From Cognataquiflexum aquatile (GTDB taxonomy: Bacteria > Bacteroidota > Bacteroidia > Cytophagales > Cyclobacteriaceae): a stretch of 64,000 bases of DNA. The stretch lies in contig NZ_QMIK01000001.1 in the NCBI RefSeq assembly GCF_003316845.1, positions 868,001-932,000 on the forward strand, in the 5' to 3' direction. Of the stretch, positions 34,880 through 42,816 are shown one piece after another (position 1 is the first letter of the stretch; each line of letters begins with the position of its first letter). The notes beneath the pieces are model-generated. The model was not told where the DNA came from, did no database searches, and saw only the letters and a list, made by a program, of their open reading frames with translations. The position numbers were made by a program, and so were the translations under genes.

Positions 34880-35974
34880 ATGAAACAGGATTTTCTTCCC
34901 CTCAACGGGACGGATTATGTGGAACTGTACGTCGGCAATGCAAAGCAATCTTCCCTTTTTTACCAGTATGCTTTTGGCTATGAACTCATTGCCTATGCAG
35001 GGCCGGAGACAGGCATCAGAGACCGTGCGTCTTATGTCTTGAAGCAGGACAAAATCAGGCTAGTTCTTACCACGCCTTTGAAGGAAACCCACCCCATTGC
35101 AGATCATATCAAGAAACACGGAGACGGAGTCAAAGTATTGGCACTATGGGTGGATGATGCTGCACAATCCTTCATCGAAACCGTAAAGCGGGGAGCTATT
35201 CCTCACGAAGAACCCAAAGTCAGCAAAGACGAGTTTGGAGAAGTTGTCACCGCCTCCATCAAAACCTACGGTGAGACAATCCACACTTTTGTAGAAAGGA
35301 AAAATTATAGAGGTGTCTTTTTACCGGGTTTTAAGCCGAGGAAAAGTGAATATCAAGCAAAACCGATTGGATTGAAATACATTGACCATTGTGTGGGTAA
35401 TGTCGGTTGGGGTGAAATGAACAAGTGGGTGGATTTCTACGAAAATGTGATGGGTTTCAAGCTTCTGATCACCTTCGATGACAAGGACATTTCCACTGAG
35501 TATTCAGCATTGATGTCAAAAGTAGTCTCCAACGGCAACGGATTCATCAAATTCCCCATCAATGAACCTGCCGAAGGCAAAAAGAAATCCCAGATTGAAG
35601 AATACCTCGACTTCTACAATGGACCAGGAGTGCAACACATGGCTATTGCCACGGATGACATTATCCATACCGTCTCCGAATTGCGAAAAAGAGGCGTTGA
35701 GTTTTTAGAAGTTCCTGCTTCTTATTATGATGATTTATTGGATAGAGTCGGGAAAATTGAAGAAGACCTACAGCCTTTGAAAGACCTTAATGTTTTGGTT
35801 GATCGCGATGAGGAAGGATATCTTCTTCAGATTTTTACCAAGCCCGTTCAGGACCGTCCTACCTTGTTCTTCGAAATCATCCAAAGAAAAGGAGCCAAAT
35901 CATTTGGAAAGGGAAATTTTAAGGCTTTGTTTGAAGCGATTGAAAGAGAACAGGAATTGAGGGGAAATTTGTAG
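34880..35974 (+). CDS. hppD: 4-hydroxyphenylpyruvate dioxygenase
   Basis: This 364-residue Fe(II) dioxygenase of tyrosine breakdown converts 4-hydroxyphenylpyruvate to homogentisate. The facial triad is present: His in YIDHCVGNVG (about residue 170), His in PGVQHMAIATDD (about 253) and Glu in PTLFFEIIQRKG (about 333). The C-terminal GKGNFKALFEAIEREQ helix that gates the active site is intact. Two vicinal-oxygen-chelate halves are recognisable. A TATATTTG promoter box lies upstream. No homogentisate dioxygenase is in the window. Confidence 0.97.
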   Translation: MKQDFLPLNGTDYVELYVGNAKQSSLFYQYAFGYELIAYAGPETGIRDRASYVLKQDKIRLVLTTPLKETHPIADHIKKHGDGVKVLALWVDDAAQSFIETVKRGAIPHEEPKVSKDEFGEVVTASIKTYGETIHTFVERKNYRGVFLPGFKPRKSEYQAKPIGLKYIDHCVGNVGWGEMNKWVDFYENVMGFKLLITFDDKDISTEYSALMSKVVSNGNGFIKFPINEPAEGKKKSQIEEYLDFYNGPGVQHMAIATDDIIHTVSELRKRGVEFLEVPASYYDDLLDRVGKIEEDLQPLKDLNVLVDRDEEGYLLQIFTKPVQDRPTLFFEIIQRKGAKSFGKGNFKALFEAIEREQELRGNL

Positions 35975-36060
35975 GAGGAGAGGGAAGTTGGGAAGTAGGA
36001 AGGTGATCAAAGTTTAGTGAGAGGTGGAAAGTTAGAGGTAGAAGGTGGTGAAGAAAATGG
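35975..36060. repeat. GGAAGTTGGGAAGTAGGAAG-type repeat tract
   Basis: Purine-rich words (GGAAG, AGGTGG, GAGGTAGAAGGTGG) fill the gap after the dioxygenase stop. They match the complementary CTTCCCTACTTCCC words at 7090-7140. Confidence 0.75.
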
Positions 36061-36163
36061 AATTATGAAACCCAATCCTACATTATTTCTACATTTTCCA
36101 TGAGGAATGCAGGTTATTTTATTGAAATATTTAAATTAGAAATCCAATTAAAATTTTTCCAAG

Positions 36164-37897
36164 ATGACAACAGTAGATCCAATGATTTTGGCCAAAGCAA
36201 ACAGCTGGCTAAACAGTAACATTGACCAAAAGAGTAAAAAAGAAATACAGTCCCTGCTCGATGCACCTGACAAAACAGAACTGATCGACTCCTTTTACAG
36301 GGATCTTGAATTTGGGACAGGAGGTCTGAGAGGGCTGATGGGGGTAGGATCCAACAGGATGAATGTCTACACCGTTGCCATGGCTACTCAGGGATTGGCA
36401 AATTATTTATTGAAATGCTTTCCCGGTGAGGAGGTAAGTGTTGCGATAACCCACGACTGCAGGATTAACAACACGCTTTTTGCCGAAACGACAGCCAATG
36501 TATTTACAGCCAATGGCATCAAAGTCAAATATTTCAGAGAAATGCGGCCTACCCCGATGCTTTCCTTTGCTATCCGGCATTTTGGATGCAAAAGCGGTGT
36601 CATGGTCACTGCATCACACAATCCCAAAGAGTACAACGGCTACAAAGCCTATTGGGATGATGGCGGACAGGTAGTCGCCCCGCATGACAAAAACATCATC
36701 GATGAGGTCATGAAGATTACCTCCATGGATGCTGTCAACTGGAATAAAAACGATAGTCTCCTTGAATACATTGAGGAGGACTTCGATAAAATCTATTTGG
36801 ATCTTGTCAAGAAACTGAGCCTCTCCAAAAGTGAAATCCAAGCTCAGAAAAACATGCCAATCGTCTTCTCCCCTATCCATGGTGCCTCCGGCAAAATGGT
36901 GCCTGCGGCATTGAAGGCTTTTGGATTTGAAAATGTCCATGTCGTCAAAGAACAGGAACATCCTGACGGAACTTTCCCTACAGTTATTTACCCAAATCCG
37001 GAAGAAGCCGAAGCGCTGACAATGGCGATCGAACTCGGTAAAAAAACAGCCGCAGAACTGGTCTTGGCCTGTGACCCTGACGGCGACCGCTATGCGGCTT
37101 GCGTACCTGATGGCAGAGGAGATTATGATTTGTTGAATGGAAACCAAACAGGTACCCTATTGACCTACTATCTTTTGAGCAAATGGAAAGAACTCGGAAA
37201 GCTTGACGGAAACCAATTTATGGTAAATACCATCGTGACCACAGAACTCATCGATGAGATCTGTAAAGGTTTTGGCGTCACCTGCTTTTCAGTACTGACA
37301 GGATTCAAGAACATCGCTGAAATCATCCGAAATCTGGAGGGCAAAAAACAATTTATCGGTGGTGGCGAAGAAAGCTATGGCTATCTCGTCGGCGATTTTG
37401 TGAGGGACAAAGACGGAGTTTCCGCCTGTGCGATGGTTTCTGAGATAGTGGCCTACTATAAATCCCAAGGTAAAACTGTCCAAAATGTATTGGCCGAGAT
37501 ATATACCCAGTTTGGCTTCTACAAGGAATCCCTGATCTCTGTGACCAAAAAAGGCAAGGATGGGGCGGAACAAATCCAACAGTTGATGGCAGGTTTCAGA
37601 ACCAACAGACCTACAGAAATGAATGGCGTCAAAGTAGTGAAAGTAGTGGATGTAAAGGAGAGTAAAGTGTATGACATTGTCAACGGCACCGAATCTGCTC
37701 TAAAAATGGATAAATCAAATGTCATCCAATTCTATTTGGCTGATGGAAGTAAGATTTCAGCAAGACCTTCCGGAACAGAACCAAAGATCAAATATTACTT
37801 CTCTGTGAATGAACCACTTCCAAACAAGGAAGCTTACAAAGCTGTAGAAGCTTCTCTTGAAAGAAAAATAGAAGGCCTTAAAAAATTCTTCAGCTAA
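36164..37897 (+). CDS. Phospho-sugar mutase (phosphoglucomutase/phosphomannomutase family)
   Basis: This 577-residue alpha-D-phosphohexomutase moves phosphate between C1 and C6 of hexoses. The phosphoserine loop is TASHNPKEYNGYK (Ser about residue 149), and the Mg-binding loop is CDPDGDRYA (about 305). The sugar-binding loop is GGGEESYGY, and the phosphate-binding loop is SARPSGTEPKIKYY. The length fits the phosphoglucomutase group (PgcA-like) rather than ManB. The start is ATG at 36164, and a clear terminator follows the stop, so the gene is probably monocistronic. Confidence 0.94.
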   Translation: MTTVDPMILAKANSWLNSNIDQKSKKEIQSLLDAPDKTELIDSFYRDLEFGTGGLRGLMGVGSNRMNVYTVAMATQGLANYLLKCFPGEEVSVAITHDCRINNTLFAETTANVFTANGIKVKYFREMRPTPMLSFAIRHFGCKSGVMVTASHNPKEYNGYKAYWDDGGQVVAPHDKNIIDEVMKITSMDAVNWNKNDSLLEYIEEDFDKIYLDLVKKLSLSKSEIQAQKNMPIVFSPIHGASGKMVPAALKAFGFENVHVVKEQEHPDGTFPTVIYPNPEEAEALTMAIELGKKTAAELVLACDPDGDRYAACVPDGRGDYDLLNGNQTGTLLTYYLLSKWKELGKLDGNQFMVNTIVTTELIDEICKGFGVTCFSVLTGFKNIAEIIRNLEGKKQFIGGGEESYGYLVGDFVRDKDGVSACAMVSEIVAYYKSQGKTVQNVLAEIYTQFGFYKESLISVTKKGKDGAEQIQQLMAGFRTNRPTEMNGVKVVKVVDVKESKVYDIVNGTESALKMDKSNVIQFYLADGSKISARPSGTEPKIKYYFSVNEPLPNKEAYKAVEASLERKIEGLKKFFS

Positions 37898-37924
37898 AAA
37901 TACAGACAAGAAAAAAGTAAATAG

Positions 37925-37957
37925 GCCACTTCAGCAATTTGAAGTGGCTTATTTTTT
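37925..37957 (+). terminator. Intrinsic terminator of the phospho-sugar mutase gene
   Basis: A perfect 9-bp stem (37925-37933 with 37940-37948) and a 6-base loop are followed by TTATTTTTT. Confidence 0.88.
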
Positions 37958-38028
37958 GAAAAGGGTTTGATGAATGTTAAAAAATCCAACCCAAAATTAA
38001 ATAGGTAACATAAATTTAATTTTTACCC

Positions 38029-38036
38029 TATTTTTG
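38029..38036 (+). promoter_or_regulatory. Candidate -7 box upstream of the lipoprotein gene
   Basis: TATTTTTG matches TAnnTTTG and lies 62 bases before the ATG at 38098. No convincing -33 element was found. Confidence 0.35.
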
Positions 38037-38097
38037 TGCCTTGCAAAACATCCTCCCGTCAAGAATTTCCGTTATTCCAAAAAAATTCCAACATATC

Positions 38098-38661
38098 ATG
38101 AAAAATATTGGCTTATCCATTCTATTGCTATTCGCGGTATTTTCATTTTCCTCCTGTGAAAAAGAAGATCCAAAACCCGATTATTACTACAGCTTCAAAG
38201 TAAATGGCGTCCAGAAAGAATTTAAGATCAACAAAGATGCGGGCATTACTTTCCTGGAAGATGGACCAAATAGGTTTACGCTGTTTAACATGGTTACCGG
38301 AGATGTTTTAAGCAAAAACGCCATGATCATGTCTTTCAGAAATACCGAACAGATTGAATTGGGTCTCAGGTATATCATGCAAAACCCAATTGTGGTCAAT
38401 GGAACTGTATCTCCTTCTTTGGTACTGATCTATTTTGATGAAAACGGTAAAGAGTATGGCGCCACCTTATTGCAGAGCTCAAATCCCGGCGCTTTGGATG
38501 ATTGTTCTTTTAAAATCACTGAATTCACGACGGAAGGATCTGTCGGGGAATTTGAAGGTGTGGTTTTTGACCTTTCCGATTCGGGACCTAAAGCAAATAG
38601 AACTCCTGTTTTGATCACAGAAGGTAAATTTTTCCTACCCAATTTCATTTCAACCTTATAA
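38098..38661 (+). CDS. Hypothetical lipoprotein
   Basis: This 187-residue protein has a lipoprotein signal (LSILLLFAVFSFSSCEKEDP, Cys near residue 20) followed by a beta-rich domain that opens YYYSFKVNGVQKEFKI. The pattern is seen in many Bacteroidetes surface lipoproteins of unknown role. ATG at 38098 was chosen over the TTG at 38041 because it begins the signal sequence. It sits between two terminators and is therefore a single-gene unit. No family name can be given. Confidence 0.75.
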   Translation: MKNIGLSILLLFAVFSFSSCEKEDPKPDYYYSFKVNGVQKEFKINKDAGITFLEDGPNRFTLFNMVTGDVLSKNAMIMSFRNTEQIELGLRYIMQNPIVVNGTVSPSLVLIYFDENGKEYGATLLQSSNPGALDDCSFKITEFTTEGSVGEFEGVVFDLSDSGPKANRTPVLITEGKFFLPNFISTL

Positions 38662-38679
38662 ATGAAAATAGAAAAAGCC

Positions 38680-38711
38680 GGCGCATCAGTGATGCGCCGT
38701 CTTTTTTTTTG
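38680..38711. terminator. Bidirectional intrinsic terminator
   Basis: The 8-bp stem GGCGCATC (38680-38687) with GATGCGCC (38691-38698) is followed by a run of T on the plus strand and by TTTTTC on the minus strand. It serves both the lipoprotein gene and the convergent AstE-type gene. Confidence 0.85.
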
Positions 38712-38726
38712 CCAAGAATGCTTTGG

Positions 38727-39665
38727 TTACGCTCTTCCCACGTGTACCAAAGCATCCCCTGAATTGACGACAGGATTATTGTTCAATCCGACAACATGGC
38801 CATTGTGGGTTCCTTTGACCACCACTTTTACCTGGCCGTATGGATCAGTAATAGTGGCCAATATCTGTCCTTTTTTCACTTCCTCTCCCAATTTTACCCT
38901 AGAGGAGAATATTCCTGAAACTTTCGCCCTTACCCAAGAACTTTCAGAGATCATAATAGTCTGCTTCGATGAAACATTGCCTTCCATCATCCCCAAATGG
39001 ATCAGCATGCGCTGCGTTCCCAAAAGCGCTTCTTCCACCGCATAATCATCCAACCTCATCGATTCCCCGCCTTCATAGACCAAAATATGCTTTCGCCTTT
39101 TATAAGCTTCCTTCCTGAAAGATTTGTCAATATGGGAAGAATTCAGAATGTAATGGGTCCCAAAAGCGGTGGCAAGCTCCACCCCTTTTTTATCCTTATA
39201 ATCTACCCTGATCTGGGGATAATTGGATAGCATCCTTCCACCGGTATGGAAATCAATACCGTAATCTATGAGCGGAATGATTTCATTTGATAGGATAAAA
39301 GCTATCTGCGAGGCCAAAGAGCCTTTTTTACTTCCCGGAAAACTTCTGTTCAGGTCCCTCCCGTCCGGAAATGTTCTTGAATTACTCAAAAAACCATACA
39401 CATTCACAAGGGGCATGAAAATGACAGTGCCTTTGACAAGTTTAATGAGTTTCTCTTCTAACATTCTTCTCACGGCCACGATTCCGTTTATCTCATCACC
39501 GTGAACTCCTCCTGAAATCAAAACAACAGGCCCTTCAGCCTCTGCACGGTTGATAAAAACCGGCAGGTCAATGAGCGTATGGGTAGGCAACCTTGCGATT
39601 GCAATGTCGATATTCATCGATTGGCCGGGTCGGACCTTGACCCCATTGATGACCATTTCTTTCAT
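38727..39665 (-). CDS. Succinylglutamate desuccinylase/aspartoacylase family protein with biotinyl-lipoyl-like C-terminus
   Basis: This 312-residue protein has LISGGVHGDEINGI, which supplies His and Glu zinc ligands. DLNRSFPG and the third ligand in GIDFHTGGR follow. After about residue 235 comes a small beta domain (VSGIFSSRVKLGEEVKKGQI) that resembles a biotinyl/lipoyl-like barrel, the common layout for this branch. It is distinct from the AstE-type protein at 28626-29822, which has a different C-terminus. In many genomes this branch neighbours RimK-type ligases, but none is in the window. The start is ATG at 39665. Confidence 0.86.
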   Translation of the reverse strand: MKEMVINGVKVRPGQSMNIDIAIARLPTHTLIDLPVFINRAEAEGPVVLISGGVHGDEINGIVAVRRMLEEKLIKLVKGTVIFMPLVNVYGFLSNSRTFPDGRDLNRSFPGSKKGSLASQIAFILSNEIIPLIDYGIDFHTGGRMLSNYPQIRVDYKDKKGVELATAFGTHYILNSSHIDKSFRKEAYKRRKHILVYEGGESMRLDDYAVEEALLGTQRMLIHLGMMEGNVSSKQTIMISESSWVRAKVSGIFSSRVKLGEEVKKGQILATITDPYGQVKVVVKGTHNGHVVGLNNNPVVNSGDALVHVGRA

Positions 39666-39742
39666 AGGTGATTATTCTAAAAGCATCGAATTCTTTCTAA
39701 TTGACCAAATTCTTGTTTAATTCGCAGCATCGGATCAATGCC

Positions 39743-40756
39743 ATGAATATACAAGAAAACATTTCTCTATTGCCTTTCAACACTTTTGGAATTGATAAAA
39801 ATGCAAGATTTTTTGCTGTTGCCACCTCCACCGAAGAAGTAAAACAACTCCTCCAAAAATCAAAAGAAATGAATGTTCCGCTCTTCATTTTGGGAGGGGG
39901 AAGCAATATTCTATTGACAAAGAATCTCGAGGCTCTGGTGATAAAAATGGAAATCAAAGGATTCGAATTGATCAGAGAAAATGAAAATGAGGTTTTTTTA
40001 AAAGTCGGTGCGGGAGAAAGCTGGCACGATTTGGTCAAGTTTTGCATCCAAAACAACTGGGCCGGGGTCGAAAATCTTTCTTTGATTCCGGGCACGGTCG
40101 GAGCCTCACCCATGCAAAATATCGGCGCCTATGGAGTGGAGATCAAAGAGGTATTTGACCATTTGGAGGCTGTGGATAGGGATACCCTAGAAATCAGAAG
40201 TTTTTCAACCGAGGAATGTAAATTTGGGTACAGGGAGAGTGTCTTTAAAAATGACCTGAAAGAGCAATTTGTCATCACACATGTGGTGTTTAGGCTTTTG
40301 AAATCACCACGGATCAATACTGACTATGGTGCAATTAACCAGATTTTGAAAGAAAAGGGAATTGACTCCCCAACCATCAAAGACATCAGTGACGCTGTCA
40401 TCGAGATCAGAAGGAGCAAATTGCCTGATCCGGCTCTCATTGGAAATGCAGGAAGCTTTTTCAAAAACCCTACAGTTCCGGTTTCAACATTCGAAAAAAT
40501 AAAATCAGATTACCCCAATGTCCCTGGCTTTCCCAATGAAGATGGTGTCAAAATACCCGCTGCATGGCTTATCGAACAAACCGGTTGGAAAGGAAAGCGT
40601 TTCGGAAACATCGGTGTGCACCAGTTTCAACCTTTGGTATTGGTCAATTATGGTGGCGGAGATGGATATGAAATCAAAGAATTGAGCAAAAAGATCCAAG
40701 AATCTGTGTTGGCACAATTTGAAATCCTACTTCATCCAGAGGTGAATTTTCTTTAG
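39743..40756 (+). CDS. murB: UDP-N-acetylmuramate dehydrogenase
   Basis: This 337-residue FAD enzyme reduces UDP-N-acetylglucosamine enolpyruvate to UDP-N-acetylmuramate for peptidoglycan. FAD-binding motifs are FILGGGSNILL and SLIPGTVGASPMQNIGAYG. The CKFGYRESVFK loop, the catalytic Ser in GNAGSFFKNP and the C-terminal Glu in LLHPEV are present. ATG at 39743 was chosen over TTG at 39701, giving the MNIQENISLLPFNTF start typical of MurB. The gene converges on the dCMP deaminase, and their ends overlap by 4 bases. Confidence 0.96.
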   Translation: MNIQENISLLPFNTFGIDKNARFFAVATSTEEVKQLLQKSKEMNVPLFILGGGSNILLTKNLEALVIKMEIKGFELIRENENEVFLKVGAGESWHDLVKFCIQNNWAGVENLSLIPGTVGASPMQNIGAYGVEIKEVFDHLEAVDRDTLEIRSFSTEECKFGYRESVFKNDLKEQFVITHVVFRLLKSPRINTDYGAINQILKEKGIDSPTIKDISDAVIEIRRSKLPDPALIGNAGSFFKNPTVPVSTFEKIKSDYPNVPGFPNEDGVKIPAAWLIEQTGWKGKRFGNIGVHQFQPLVLVNYGGGDGYEIKELSKKIQESVLAQFEILLHPEVNFL

Positions 40757-41244
40757 ATCAAAGGATCTTCAAAGATGACTTCCTTTTCATATTTGAAAAC
40801 CTCCACGCCAAATTTTTTCAAAAATTCAAGTCCCTCATCGAAAGGTAATCCTTTATAAGCTGCATAGGAGTACATGTATACTACTTTGACAATTCCCATT
40901 GAAAAGATGATCCTCGCGCAGGCAAGACAGGGTGCCAAAGTCACATAAAGCGTCGATCCTTCCACTGAAGTGCTGTTTTTGACGGCATATAAAATCGCAT
41001 TTTGCTCGGCATGCAAAGCTAGAGTGCAGCTCCCTTTACTGTCTCTGGCGCATCCCGTGTCTGGAAACTCCTCGTCACAATTGTGTGTCCCGGCAGGAGG
41101 CCCGTTATATCCGATGGAAATGATCCGAGTATCTTTGGTCAAAACTGCCCCAACGTGTTTTTTGATGCAATGCGATCTTTTGGCCAAGTTGACCGCCAAC
41201 TCCATGTAAATATCATCAAAATGAGGCCTGTTTGGATTCTTCAT
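40753..41244 (-). CDS. Deoxycytidylate (dCMP) deaminase family protein
   Basis: The 163-residue zinc deaminase has the proton-shuttle motif HAEQNAIL and the zinc-ligand motif APCLACARI. A further Cys-rich insert (HNCDEEFPDTGCARDSKGSC) is typical of dCMP deaminase/ComEB proteins, where it binds a second zinc. It makes dUMP for thymidylate synthesis. The start is ATG at 41244. The 3' end overlaps murB by 4 bases on the opposite strand. Confidence 0.93.
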   Translation of the reverse strand: MKNPNRPHFDDIYMELAVNLAKRSHCIKKHVGAVLTKDTRIISIGYNGPPAGTHNCDEEFPDTGCARDSKGSCTLALHAEQNAILYAVKNSTSVEGSTLYVTLAPCLACARIIFSMGIVKVVYMYSYAAYKGLPFDEGLEFLKKFGVEVFKYEKEVIFEDPLI

Positions 41245-41422
41245 CTAAATCTTGTTACCCTGGCAATTTATGCCCTTTCTTGTCAATTTTCTTCAAAATC
41301 CAAAAGTAAAAAATCAGCGAAACATTTCCGTTAAATTCACAAAATACTGGATTTGTGCGTAAAATCACGGATTAATAAACTAGAAATAGGTTTTCTTTGT
41401 ACTTGGATTTACTTAAACACCT

Positions 41423-41704
41423 ATGGAAAAAGAGAATTTATCAGAACAGGATCTCATTGTCAGGGACTATTTGGCCAGACAGAGAACCTACCTCGCCAAT
41501 GACAGAACATTGCTTTCCTTTATCAGAACATCATTGTATTTTTTGGTCAGCGGCACTGCCCTGATGGAAGTAAATGCCTTAGCACATGTCAGAAACTTGG
41601 GTTGGATAGCATTTGCCTTGAGTTTGGGTACACTGATTTTGGGGATTTATAGTTTTTTCAAAGTAAAAAAACGACTCAAAAAACACTACTACCAAAAGAT
41701 GTGA
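41423..41704 (+). CDS. DUF202/YidH family small membrane protein
   Basis: This 93-residue protein has the family-typical opening RDYLARQRTYLANDRTLLSFIRTSL followed by two membrane helices and a basic C-terminus (KVKKRLKKHYYQKM). DUF202 proteins are inner-membrane proteins of unknown function. It stands between dCMP deaminase and the Ppx/GppA gene with a gap of about 190 bases on each side, so it is probably monocistronic. The start is ATG at 41423. Confidence 0.87.
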   Translation: MEKENLSEQDLIVRDYLARQRTYLANDRTLLSFIRTSLYFLVSGTALMEVNALAHVRNLGWIAFALSLGTLILGIYSFFKVKKRLKKHYYQKM

Positions 41705-41892
41705 TCGGTTTAAGGTAGCCGAACTTCCCATTAAATATCAAAAATACCGACCTTCCCCCTCCACATCATCTATAAAAGGATTGAATTCTATTTCGGAAGG
41801 AAAATGGTTTTAAGGGTTAATATTTAGTAAATGTTTTTTGGGTAATTTAGTGTTTCCAAGAATCAGATTTTTGAATTAAAACCTCCCGGATA

Positions 41893-42777
41893 TTGAAATT
41901 AGCCGCAGTTGATATAGGTTCGAATGCAATCAGGTTGCAAATTACCAACGTCACGCATTTTGAAGGAAAAACCAATTTCAAAAAACTAGAATACCTCAGG
42001 TTTCCTTTGCGACTGGGTCTTGATGTCTTTCATTCCCAAAAAATCTCCGACAAAAACAGAAGGAAATTTGTCAAATTGATGAAAGCTTTCAAGCTTCTCA
42101 TTGACCTTTATGAAGTGGATGATTACATGGTCTGCGCTACTTCTGCCATGAGAGAATCTGTAAACGGAAGGGAGATTTGTGAAGAAGTAAGAGAGGATAT
42201 TGGATTGAAAATCAACATCATAGACGGTAATCATGAAGCGGAATTGATCAATATGGCACTCGGTGGCTATATCGACGAAAAATCATACCTGCACATTGAC
42301 GTCGGCGGCGGAAGCACTGAACTGAATATCTATAACAACCAAGAAAAAATCGCTACCAAATCCTTCAAAATCGGCTCTGTACGGGCTTTGGATGATAATA
42401 TCCCCATATCAGTATGGAAAAGTATGAACAAATTCATCACTGACCATGTCACCAAACAAGACCACATCACCTGCATCGGGACAGGAGGCAACATCAGTAA
42501 AATATTGGAACTCTCCAATCCAAGAAAAAACATAAGGCTCATCGGAATAGAAAAAATCAAAGAAGTGCAGGCATTTTTGGAATCATTTTCCTACGAAGAC
42601 CGGATCAACAAACTGAATCTAAATCCTGACAGGGCGGATGTGATTATTCCGGCCTCCAAAATCTACCTTGCGGCCATGTCTGCAGCAGCCTCCAAAAAAA
42701 TGATGGTTCCAGATGTGGGACTCAAAGACGGTATGATGCAGGTATTATACCGGAAAAACAAAAACAAAAGGCTGTGA
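41893..42777 (+). CDS. Ppx/GppA-family exopolyphosphatase
   Basis: This 294-residue actin-fold enzyme removes terminal phosphate from polyphosphate or pppGpp. The phosphate-binding loops AAVDIGSNAIRLQI and HIDVGGGSTELNIY are intact. It is the short form, lacking the C-terminal HD-like domain of E. coli Ppx. The start is TTG at 41893: an in-frame stop (41872-41874) lies just upstream and no ATG gives the VDIGSNA segment. It converges on ppk1, and its stop codon lies inside the shared terminator stem. Confidence 0.92.
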   Translation: MKLAAVDIGSNAIRLQITNVTHFEGKTNFKKLEYLRFPLRLGLDVFHSQKISDKNRRKFVKLMKAFKLLIDLYEVDDYMVCATSAMRESVNGREICEEVREDIGLKINIIDGNHEAELINMALGGYIDEKSYLHIDVGGGSTELNIYNNQEKIATKSFKIGSVRALDDNIPISVWKSMNKFITDHVTKQDHITCIGTGGNISKILELSNPRKNIRLIGIEKIKEVQAFLESFSYEDRINKLNLNPDRADVIIPASKIYLAAMSAAASKKMMVPDVGLKDGMMQVLYRKNKNKRL

Positions 42778-42793
42778 AAATCCACAGCCTTTT
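42766..42793. terminator. Terminator shared by the convergent ppx and ppk1 genes
   Basis: The perfect 11-bp stem at 42766-42776 with 42783-42793 has a 6-base loop. On the minus strand a TTTTGTTTTTGTTTTT tail follows, making it the ppk1 terminator. On the plus strand the stem covers the last codons and stop of the Ppx gene. Confidence 0.85.
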
Positions 42794-42816
42794 GTATTGC
42801 ATATACCACAAAGGAT

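Noticed and set aside
36614-37147. 177-codon open frame on the minus strand inside the phospho-sugar mutase gene
   Set aside because: It is a shadow of a well-supported gene on the other strand. The translation has no family motif and no start or spacing support.
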